Assembly (NCBI GenBank): GCA_025359165.1
Contig: JANYHG010000050.1
Span: 1-55,369 of the forward strand
DNA: 55,369 bases
From: Hyphomicrobiaceae bacterium
GTDB lineage: Bacteria > Pseudomonadota > Alphaproteobacteria > Rhizobiales > Hyphomicrobiaceae
Direction of reading: 5' to 3'
In this document: positions 43,211-51,425 of the stretch, in pieces
How positions within the stretch are numbered: position 1 is the first letter of the stretch
Layout of the letters: each line of letters begins with the position of its first letter
The notes under the pieces: model-generated
The model's input: the letters and a program-made list of their open reading frames with translations, nothing else
Database searches by the model: none
Told to the model about the DNA's origin: nothing
Made by a program: the position numbers and the translations under genes

Positions 43211-43945
43211 TCAGGGGGCCTCTTCGAGATCGTCGAAGTCGGTGTAATCTGGACTTTCGACTTCTTCGATGCCGTCGGGTCCGGCCACGATTACGCGCTC
43301 CGCCATACCGAGAAACAGCCCGTTTTCGACGACGCCGGGAACCATTTTCAGCATCATGTCGAGGCTGTCGGGTTCATCGATCGCTTCAAATGCGCAGTCG
43401 AAGATATTATTGCCCTCGTCGGTGACGAAAGGCTGCTTGTCCGGGCCGAGACGCAAAACGATGTCGCCGACACAACCGGCACCGGCGGCGACCTCGATGA
43501 TCATGTCCTTGGTCGAACGGAGGCCGAAGCGCACCACCTCGACTGGCAGCGGAAACTTGCCGAGCGTTTCGACGCGTTTGGATGCATCGGCGATGATGAT
43601 CAGGCGACTGGACGCTGCAGCGACGATCTTCTCGCGCAGCAGTGCGCCACCACCACCTTTGATCAACATGGCGTCGTTGGTGAATTCGTCGGTGCCGTCG
43701 ATCACCAGATCGAGGTCGGGGCAGTCGTCGAGGGTGGTCAGCTTGATGCCGAGGGCGCGAGCTTGTGCGGCTGTCGCTTCGGAGGTCGGGACGCAGACGA
43801 CGTCGAGCCCAGCCTTCACTTTTTCACCCAGCAAGGCTACGAATTGCGCGGCGGTCGAGCCGGTGCCGAGGCCGAGCTTCATGCCCGGTTCGACATAGTT
43901 GAGTGCGCGTTCCGCAGCTTGCCGCTTGTAGTCGTCGTTGGCCAT
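43211..43945 (-). CDS. rpiA: Ribose-5-phosphate isomerase A
   Basis: The product is 244 residues. RpiA interconverts ribose 5-phosphate and ribulose 5-phosphate in the pentose phosphate pathway. [17 protein letters not shown] near residue 25 binds phosphate. [20 protein letters not shown] near 80 and ALLREKIVA near 101 carry the catalytic Asp and Glu/Lys. The last ~18 residues ([18 protein letters not shown]) are a very acidic extension beyond the family core. The start is ATG 43945, with AAGGAG 7 nt upstream. Confidence 0.94.
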   Translation of the reverse strand: MANDDYKRQAAERALNYVEPGMKLGLGTGSTAAQFVALLGEKVKAGLDVVCVPTSEATAAQARALGIKLTTLDDCPDLDLVIDGTDEFTNDAMLIKGGGGALLREKIVAAASSRLIIIADASKRVETLGKFPLPVEVVRFGLRSTKDMIIEVAAGAGCVGDIVLRLGPDKQPFVTDEGNNIFDCAFEAIDEPDSLDMMLKMVPGVVENGLFLGMAERVIVAGPDGIEEVESPDYTDFDDLEEAP

Positions 43946-44205
43946 TTGCGGCTCCTTGGTTCGCGGTGAGTTGCATGGCGATGCACGTCGCGGTGGCGAT
44001 GGTTCGAAGCATCTGACGGTACCGCCGAAATCAGCATCGTCAGTAGAGCCGTCACCGGCCGGATGCAACCCGGCTCGCCGCACGTGTTCGTGAGCGCGCC
44101 GGATGCTCTTGTCGCGGAAAGTCGCAGCGCCTACATCCCGGGGTGCACAGCCTTTCCAGCTTATGACTGCGATCTGTCGCGGTTGCCACAGCGAGATCCT
44201 GCATC

Positions 44206-45066
44206 ATGCGTTTTTTTCGCCGCCGCGACTTCATCCCCGTATTGCGACTTTCGGGGCCGATAGGCATGGCGACGCCGCTGCGACCCGGATTGGGACTGGC
44301 GAGTCTGGCGGGGCCGCTGGAGCGCGCATTCAAAATGTCGAAGCTGCCTGCGGTGGCGATCGCGATCAACTCGCCGGGCGGGTCGCCGGTGCAGTCGAAC
44401 CTCATATTCAATCGCATCCGGCAACTCGCCGATGAGCACAAGAAGCGCGTGCATGTCTTTTGCGAGGATGTCGCGGCTTCGGGCGGTTATTTCATCGCCG
44501 TCGCCGGGGACGAGATCTATGCCGATCCATCGTCGATCGTGGGTTCGATCGGCGTCATTTCGCAGGGGTTCGGGTTCGAGAAGGCGATCGAGAAACTGGG
44601 TATCGACCGGCGTGTCTACACATCCGGCACCAACAAAGGATCGCTAGATCCGTTTTCGCCTGAGAAGGCAGACGATGTGGTGCGGCTCAAGGCCCTGCAG
44701 GCCGACGTGCACGAGGTGTTTCGCGGCGTCGTGCAGGCGCGACGGGGCAACAAATTGAAGACCGACGACCCGGATCTGTTCTCGGGGGCGTTCTGGTCGG
44801 CGAAGCGTGCCGTGGACCTCGGCTTGATCGACGGCATCGGCGATATGCGGTCGCGGATGCGTGAGATTTATGGTCCCAAGGTCGAATTGCGTGCTGTGCC
44901 GACAGGAAAAGGTGGACTATTGTCGTGGTTCAGGCGCGGCGGTGGTGCGGGCGAGATTGGTCTTGGTTCGGGCGCAATTCCGGCGTGGCTTGATGGGCAG
45001 TCTCTGGCGGGCGACGTTTTATCGACCCTGGAGGCGCGGTCACTGTGGGCACGCTTCGGTCTTTAG
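44206..45066 (+). CDS. S49-family serine peptidase (SohB/SppA-like)
   Basis: The product is 286 residues. The catalytic Ser and surrounding motif are in DVAASGGYFIAVAGDEIYAD near residue 85, with SSIVGSIGVISQG following. The general-base Lys is in YTSGTNKGSLDPF near 145. AINSPGGSP near residue 52 is the oxyanion region. There is no clear transmembrane anchor. Family members cut signal-peptide remnants or membrane-protein fragments. The 69-residue membrane protein downstream starts 35 bp after the stop. Confidence 0.87.
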   Translation: MRFFRRRDFIPVLRLSGPIGMATPLRPGLGLASLAGPLERAFKMSKLPAVAIAINSPGGSPVQSNLIFNRIRQLADEHKKRVHVFCEDVAASGGYFIAVAGDEIYADPSSIVGSIGVISQGFGFEKAIEKLGIDRRVYTSGTNKGSLDPFSPEKADDVVRLKALQADVHEVFRGVVQARRGNKLKTDDPDLFSGAFWSAKRAVDLGLIDGIGDMRSRMREIYGPKVELRAVPTGKGGLLSWFRRGGGAGEIGLGSGAIPAWLDGQSLAGDVLSTLEARSLWARFGL

Positions 45067-45101
45067 TTCGCGAAGCGCCCTGCGATTGGGAGACACGAGA
45101 G

Positions 45102-45311
45102 ATGCCGCAAGTGGTCTTGCTTGCCGCCATCGGAGCGGGATTTTATGCGGGCTATCGCGCTTTGTTGCGCGCCGGCGAACGCTTCGCGGCCGAGTTGAAG
45201 CGGACCGAAGACGAAGCGCGCCAGCAGGCGACTGCAGGTCCGGAAAAGAATCTGGGGACGTTGCAGTTCGATCCGCAGAGCGGAGTCTACAGGCCGGTCG
45301 TCAAAGGGTGA
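45102..45311 (+). CDS. Small single-helix membrane protein
   Basis: The product is 69 residues. One hydrophobic segment (VVLLAAIGAGFYAGYRAL) is followed by a charged helix (RFAAELKRTEDEARQQA) and the end NLGTLQFDPQSGVYRPV. I do not recognise a named family. GGGAG lies 9 nt before ATG 45102. Its closeness to the S49 peptidase suggests a partner or substrate, which is inference. Confidence 0.6.
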   Translation: MPQVVLLAAIGAGFYAGYRALLRAGERFAAELKRTEDEARQQATAGPEKNLGTLQFDPQSGVYRPVVKG

Positions 45312-45353
45312 TGGGGCGCGCCTCAGCTCGGTATTGAACGTCCGGTGTCCGTT

Positions 45354-46535
45354 TCAGAATGGGTTCCATGTTGGGCGACTCGTGAAGCGCACATAACCGA
45401 CGTTGGCACCGATGCGCAGACCGATGCCGGAGCGGATCGGGGCCATATCGATGCGGCCGTTGCTCATGTAGGTTATTCCGAGCCCGCCGACGACGAACGC
45501 CGACCCTTCAATGCCGGTGAAGTTCGAAAACACGTCTTGCGGCTCGCGCACTTTGTAGACGAGGAACAGGGTCGATGCGCCCTGGGCTCCAAAATCGGCC
45601 CCTAGCGATGGGCCGTGCCAATAGATCGGCATGGTGCCGCCCGAGCGGAGGTACATGGTGCCGGAGCCATAACGGACGCCAGCGATGAACGCACCACCCG
45701 TTTCCTGACCGAGAATATAACCTGTAGGGCGACCTGATTTGGAAAAGGCGTGTTCGAGCACGCGGGCCAAATTTGCCGAAAGCTTGCCGAACAAGCCGGT
45801 GGAAGCGGCGACGATTTCGTCGATGGTGTAGCCGTCGTCGACGGGTGCATCCGCCGGAAGTGGCATTGGCAACGGGAGTGGAGGAACGGCAACGGCTACT
45901 GGTGGTGGTGGTGGTGGCGGTGTCTTGGCCGGCGCGGTTTTGGTCTGCGCGGCCCAGCGGGGGTCGGGATTTCCGGGTGGCGGAGTTTTGGGCTGCGTCG
46001 TGATGGGCGGTGGTAGCGGGCCGGATGCAGTGGATTTGCCTTGTGCCGTCGATGGTGACGCAGCCGGTTCACCCATCAATTGATCCAGACGGGTCAGCAC
46101 GTATTGGCTCTTTGCCTTGACAGTGGCCTGCAACTCGATGCTCACGGCCTCGATCTCGGCGATGCGTGCACAATCCGGGGGGGAGCTACCGGAGTCGCCA
46201 ATGCGATCCAGGCGGCTCAAAAGTTCATTGGCCGCGACATCGAGCTTGGCGGTGCGCTCGTCTTCGAGAGCCGCATAGCCTTTTTCCTCGTACTCCTGAT
46301 CCGACCAGCCTTTGGCTTGCTTGAGCTTCAACAACTTGGCTTTGACTGCGGGTTGGGTGGCGTTGGTGATCTGACGCAGCTTCTCGCCGGAGGCGTCGAC
46401 AGCTGCCGCAAGTTGGGTCTGATCGCATGTTTGCGCCACCGCCATGACTGGCGGCATCATGAAGAACAACGCAGTCCAGGCGCACCGGGTCGCGCGCTGC
46501 GAGGTCCAACGGCAGGATTGTCGGCATATGCTCAT
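45354..46535 (-). CDS. DUF1134 (EipA-like) envelope protein with long N-terminal extension
   Basis: The product is 393 residues. A signal peptide (to about residue 35, ending AVA|QTCDQ) is followed by a helical region rich in charged residues (about 36-160). Next comes a Pro-rich linker (about 165-230) with a seven-Pro run coded by a GGT-type repeat on the plus strand. The last ~155 residues are a DUF1134 domain: YTIDEIVAASTGLFG, GYILGQETGGAFIAG, and the end RIGANVGYVRFTSRPTWNPF. Brucella EipA, a periplasmic envelope-integrity protein, is close to the DUF1134 part alone. So this has an extra N-terminal half. Confidence 0.8.
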   Translation of the reverse strand: MSICRQSCRWTSQRATRCAWTALFFMMPPVMAVAQTCDQTQLAAAVDASGEKLRQITNATQPAVKAKLLKLKQAKGWSDQEYEEKGYAALEDERTAKLDVAANELLSRLDRIGDSGSSPPDCARIAEIEAVSIELQATVKAKSQYVLTRLDQLMGEPAASPSTAQGKSTASGPLPPPITTQPKTPPPGNPDPRWAAQTKTAPAKTPPPPPPPVAVAVPPLPLPMPLPADAPVDDGYTIDEIVAASTGLFGKLSANLARVLEHAFSKSGRPTGYILGQETGGAFIAGVRYGSGTMYLRSGGTMPIYWHGPSLGADFGAQGASTLFLVYKVREPQDVFSNFTGIEGSAFVVGGLGITYMSNGRIDMAPIRSGIGLRIGANVGYVRFTSRPTWNPF

Positions 46536-46583
46536 GCAATGGACTTAGGCGAGAATTGCTCGGGAGGTCAAATGGCAGGCCGA

Positions 46584-46991
46584 TCAGCTCAAGATCCGGA
46601 AGGTCGCGTTGGCGCGGGCGATGGGGTTGCCGTCGGCAGAGATCAGGGCGTCCGCGATGCCCGAACTGCGGCCGGTCGAGACGAGCCGCGGCACGATCTG
46701 GAACCACTGTCCGACCCGCCCCGTGCCGAAATAATCGAGCGAGAGGGCGGTCGTCACGATGCCGGTGAGATTGCCACCGCGCGCATGGTTCAACGTCAAA
46801 CCCATCGCATTGTCGGCAAGAGCTGCGATGACGCCGCCGTGCAGGAAGCCGCGTCCGTTGCAATGTGCTTCGGAAATTATCAGGCCGAGCTGAAAAGAGT
46901 TTTCGCAAGCGCGCGCGTAGATCGGCTCCCAGGGGCGGGTGACAGCGCTCGATCTTGTATGCGGCGTAAATTCTGACGGGACCGTGGTCAT
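46584..46991 (-). CDS. PaaI-family thioesterase (hot-dog fold)
   Basis: The product is 135 residues. NGRGFLHGGVIAALADNAMG near residue 45 is the hot-dog helix signature with the Asp that drives thioester hydrolysis. FGTGRVGQWFQIVPRLVSTG follows as the central sheet. The substrate is a CoA thioester that cannot be named. I chose ATG 46991 because GGAG lies 9 nt before it. The ATG at 47006 sits on that site. It lies 49 bp upstream of the EipA-like gene and may be in its operon. Confidence 0.85.
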   Translation of the reverse strand: MTTVPSEFTPHTRSSAVTRPWEPIYARACENSFQLGLIISEAHCNGRGFLHGGVIAALADNAMGLTLNHARGGNLTGIVTTALSLDYFGTGRVGQWFQIVPRLVSTGRSSGIADALISADGNPIARANATFRILS

Positions 46992-47065
46992 GCCAACCCG
47001 CTCCATAGCCTTAGGTGTAGTCGGGGACCGCCGTGATCTCGTACGGCGGCCCCCGGTTCTGCCGA

Positions 47066-47743
47066 TCAGGCGGTGACGTGCTTGAACATGTTACGGCGGG
47101 CTTCGTCGTCCATCTCAGCCTTGAAAATGTGCTTATCTTTCAGGGCTACGGCTTTGACGGCGGCGGGACGCGCGGAGATTTCGTCGGTCAGGCGCTTCAA
47201 ATGAGGAAATTTGGTCCACCCGCCTTCTCCGAGGATGAAGGGGATCATGCGTGCCCAACCCCAGATGTTCATGTCGGCGACGGTGTAGGTGTTGCCGAGC
47301 AAGTACGGACCTTTGGCAAGCTGAGCCTCGATGATAGCAAAGTGCCTGACCGCTTCGTACTGGTAGCGCTCATTGGCGTACGGAATTGGCGTCTTAGCGA
47401 AGTGCTTGAAGTGCACTGCTTGCCCCGAATAGGGTCCGATGCCCGATCCGATGAACATCATCCAGGACAGCAGTCTGGCGCGTTCGGCCGGTGTGTTCGG
47501 CGGCATGAACTTACCTGACTTTTCGCCCAGATACAGAAGGATGGCGGTGCTGTCGAAGACGGTCACATCGCCATCCACGATGACGGGCACTTTCTGGTTC
47601 GGGTTGAGTGCGGTAAATGCCGGAGAAAATTGTTCGCCCTTCCGGGTGTCGACCGGCATCGGTTCGTAGGGCATTGCCGCTTCTTCGAGGAACAACGCAA
47701 CTTTCGTGGGATTGGGTGAGCCGTTGAAATAGAACTTGATCAT
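47066..47743 (-). CDS. Glutathione S-transferase
   Basis: The product is 225 residues. The N-terminal thioredoxin-like domain begins IKFYFNGSPNPTKVALFLEE and holds the cis-Pro and Glu-Ser pair in VPVIVDGDVTVFDSTAILLY. The C-terminal helical domain includes LGNTYTVADMNIWGWARM, the N-capping box. It conjugates glutathione to electrophiles, or acts as a related thiol enzyme. GGAG lies 7 nt before ATG 47743. It is divergent from the cupin gene. Confidence 0.9.
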   Translation of the reverse strand: MIKFYFNGSPNPTKVALFLEEAAMPYEPMPVDTRKGEQFSPAFTALNPNQKVPVIVDGDVTVFDSTAILLYLGEKSGKFMPPNTPAERARLLSWMMFIGSGIGPYSGQAVHFKHFAKTPIPYANERYQYEAVRHFAIIEAQLAKGPYLLGNTYTVADMNIWGWARMIPFILGEGGWTKFPHLKRLTDEISARPAAVKAVALKDKHIFKAEMDDEARRNMFKHVTA

Positions 47744-47922
47744 CGTCGTCTCCGGGGGGGTGAGTGGAGGTGGGTGCTCAGTCTTAAGATCGGATCGCAG
47801 GTTCTGACAATGGGTTGGAAGGCCGCCTGGCGCATGCGGCCAGTGTCGCAAGAGCGGTCGACAATCGGCGAGCCTTGTGTCTCCATGGGCGCAAGTCCGT
47901 AACCAGCATCGATGAGCACGCC

Positions 47923-48330
47923 ATGGAAATCCGTCCTGCCGATAAAAATCCGACCCGTCGCGGGCCCGCCGAATGGTTCACGGGCACGGTCTGGCAAGAT
48001 CCTGTGGCGGAGTGTCCGGAGCCAGCGAGGCTGCGGGTCAATCGTGTCAGTTTCGAGCCCGGCGCGCGCACCGCGTGGCATACGCACCCGCTGGGCCAGA
48101 CGCTGCACGTGCTGTCGGGGGTCGGTCGTGCGCAGACGCTCGGCGGCCCGGTGTTGACGCTGCGGCCCGGTGATACGGTCTGGATTCCGCCCGGGGAAAA
48201 GCACTGGCATGGCGCGGCACCGGGCACCGGGATGGTGCATCTTGCCATGCAGGAAGCGCTCAACGGCACCGCCGTCGTCTGGCTCGAACACGTTTCGGAT
48301 GCGGATTACAACGTTGCTCCGAAAACTTGA
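47923..48330 (+). CDS. Small cupin-domain protein
   Basis: The product is 135 residues with a single cupin barrel. Metal-binding His residues are in WHTHPLGQTLHVLSG near residue 50, with VWIPPGEKHWHGAAPG as motif 2 near 90. It resembles the manganese cupins with hydroxynitrile-lyase-like or isomerase activity, but no activity can be assigned. ATG 47923 is chosen. The longer frame from 47815 lacks cupin sequence. An ABM-family gene follows after 48 bp. Confidence 0.8.
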   Translation: MEIRPADKNPTRRGPAEWFTGTVWQDPVAECPEPARLRVNRVSFEPGARTAWHTHPLGQTLHVLSGVGRAQTLGGPVLTLRPGDTVWIPPGEKHWHGAAPGTGMVHLAMQEALNGTAVVWLEHVSDADYNVAPKT

Positions 48331-48378
48331 CCTTGAAATATCGAACTGTCGACCAACACGAATAAAGGGGACTGATCC

Positions 48379-48687
48379 ATGATCAACGTCATCGCTATTC
48401 TGACCTGCAAGCCTGGGCAGCGCGAGACCGTGCTGGCAGCCTTCCGCGCCAATATGCCGGCCGTTCACGCCGAAAAGGGCTGCATCGAGTACACCCCCGT
48501 GATCGATACGCCGAACATGGGTAAGATCCAGACCCCGCTTGGCCCCGATGCGTTCATGGTCATCGAAAAGTGGGCCACCCCGGCCGATCTCGCCGCACAC
48601 GCTGCGGCGCCGCACATGGCAGCTTATGCCGCGAAGGTGAAAGAGTTGCTGGCGGGTCGCGTCATTCACGTGCTGAGTGGGGTGTAG
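48379..48687 (+). CDS. Antibiotic-biosynthesis monooxygenase (ABM/YgiN-like) domain protein
   Basis: The product is 102 residues with a ferredoxin-like dimeric fold. AILTCKPGQRETVLAAF at the start, EKGCIEYTPVID and MVIEKWATPADLAAHAAAPHM match the ABM family, which includes quinol monooxygenase YgiN. AAGGGG lies 10 nt before ATG 48379. It may act with the cupin on a quinone-type or small aromatic compound, which is inference. Confidence 0.85.
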   Translation: MINVIAILTCKPGQRETVLAAFRANMPAVHAEKGCIEYTPVIDTPNMGKIQTPLGPDAFMVIEKWATPADLAAHAAAPHMAAYAAKVKELLAGRVIHVLSGV

Positions 48688-48704
48688 TTTACAACGTTGG
48701 TTTG

Positions 48705-49827
<1,123 letters not shown>

Positions 49828-49838
49828 GCGGGGCACGT

Positions 49839-51209
49839 GTGCAGTGGCTCGGAGGCTGGTTCAGGGTCGCTGGTCTCCTGCTGGTGCTGGTGGCGACGGT
49901 GCTTGCGAGTTGCGGCCGGCTGATCGACAGCGATGCCGTGCGGGTGTGCCGGACGCTGTTGCCCGTGCTGGAGCGTGACGGCGAGCACATCGACATCGTC
50001 GATACGGTCGTGAGTGGACGCACGGCGACAGCGGAACAGGCCGTCGCTATCGACTATCGGGTGTCGGCGAGTGCCGATCAACGCGTGCCGAAGCGAATTT
50101 CTTGTCTGTTTGCGGCTCAGGTTGCGGGCGTGCGCATTGATCCGGCTTTGGGGGTGGCGGCCCTGCTCGACGCGGTCGTGACCGACGATGGGGCGCTCGG
50201 GCCGTTGCGGCTGCATCTGCTGAAGCAGAATTGGATCGCGCGTGGAGGTGCGACCGCGGCCGATCCGGCACCATTCGCGACATTCGGGCGCGTGCGAAAT
50301 GTTCCGCGCTCCGTGGCGCTGGCATTGCAGACGCTGCTGTCGGCGCTGCCGGTCATTTCGATTTATGCACTGCTGGCAGCGGCTTACGCGCTGGTCTACG
50401 GGCTGGTCGGGCGGATCAATCTGGCGTTCGGCGAACTGACGGTACTGGCTGGTTACGGTGCCTTTCTCGGGTTTTCGGCAGTATCGGACGGCGGGGTTGC
50501 CGTGACGGCGCTTGGCCTCGCCGGCGGGTTGGCGCTGGCACTTTATACGGGTCTCACGCAGGGCGCGGCGCTGGGTCGCTGGGTGATCGCACCGCTTGCC
50601 GGGCGACCGGGGCAGCATGTGCTGATCGCGACGATCGGGCTTTCCTTGTTCTGGTCAGAACTGGTGCGGCTGACGCAGGGCAGCTCCAATCGTTGGATGG
50701 GGCCGGTGTTCAACCGGCCGCTGGCGTTCGTGCGCGATGGTGGCTTCGTGGTGACGGCAACGCCGATGGCGCTGATTCTGCCGCTCATTGCCGGCGCGGC
50801 AGGGGTGGGGCTGCTTGTGGCAATGACTCGCACGCGCTTCGGGCGGCGCTGGCGGGCGTTCGCGGATGATCCGCAGGCAGCCGCGCTGCTTGGCGTCGAT
50901 CCGCAGAGACTGATCCTCATGACCATGCTGGCGGCCTCGAGTTGTGCAGCATTGGCAGGATTTTTGACCACGATTTATTACGGAGGCGTGGGGTTCGCGG
51001 GCGGGCAGATGGTGGGGCTGAAGGCGCTGATCGCGGCGATCATCGGTGGCATTGGGTCGGTGCCGGGCGCGCTGGTCGGCGGGGTAGTTTTGGGATTGGC
51101 GGAGGCGGTGTGGTCGCTGCTTTTTCCCATCGAATTCCGCGACGCGGCCGTGTTTGTCGGGCTCGTCGTCATGCTGGCAGTGAGGCCGGACGGGGTATGG
51201 CGTGCCTGA
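49839..51209 (+). CDS. LivH-type ABC transporter permease with lipoprotein-like N-terminal domain
   Basis: The product is 456 residues. Residues ~170-456 match branched-chain amino acid permease LivH: about eight membrane helices, YGLVGRINLAFGELTVLAGY near 188, and GGQMVGLKALIAAIIGGIGS near 390. The first ~165 residues are extra: a signal with lipobox VLASC near residue 24, then a soluble segment of about 130 residues with two further Cys. No livM, livG, livF or binding-protein gene is next to it. It begins with GTG 49839, 11 bp after hemB. The substrate is unknown. Confidence 0.8.
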   Translation: MQWLGGWFRVAGLLLVLVATVLASCGRLIDSDAVRVCRTLLPVLERDGEHIDIVDTVVSGRTATAEQAVAIDYRVSASADQRVPKRISCLFAAQVAGVRIDPALGVAALLDAVVTDDGALGPLRLHLLKQNWIARGGATAADPAPFATFGRVRNVPRSVALALQTLLSALPVISIYALLAAAYALVYGLVGRINLAFGELTVLAGYGAFLGFSAVSDGGVAVTALGLAGGLALALYTGLTQGAALGRWVIAPLAGRPGQHVLIATIGLSLFWSELVRLTQGSSNRWMGPVFNRPLAFVRDGGFVVTATPMALILPLIAGAAGVGLLVAMTRTRFGRRWRAFADDPQAAALLGVDPQRLILMTMLAASSCAALAGFLTTIYYGGVGFAGGQMVGLKALIAAIIGGIGSVPGALVGGVVLGLAEAVWSLLFPIEFRDAAVFVGLVVMLAVRPDGVWRA

Positions 51210-51425
51210 ACTGTTTGTGCCGCGCGCCAGTTTCAGAAAGCGGCACATCCCTTGTCCGGCTTTTTCACGGCTGAAACGTCACTTCCTACTAACGTCGCCC
51301 CTACCTGTGCGCCGCACAATGGTCTAAAGAGGCGCGCAAAGAGGCCTGTCCCGCGCGGCAAAGCGATTCGTTCCCGCTTTGATCCAAGTTTTCGTTTCTC
51401 CGCGCTCCCTTTCGAGAGCCATACG

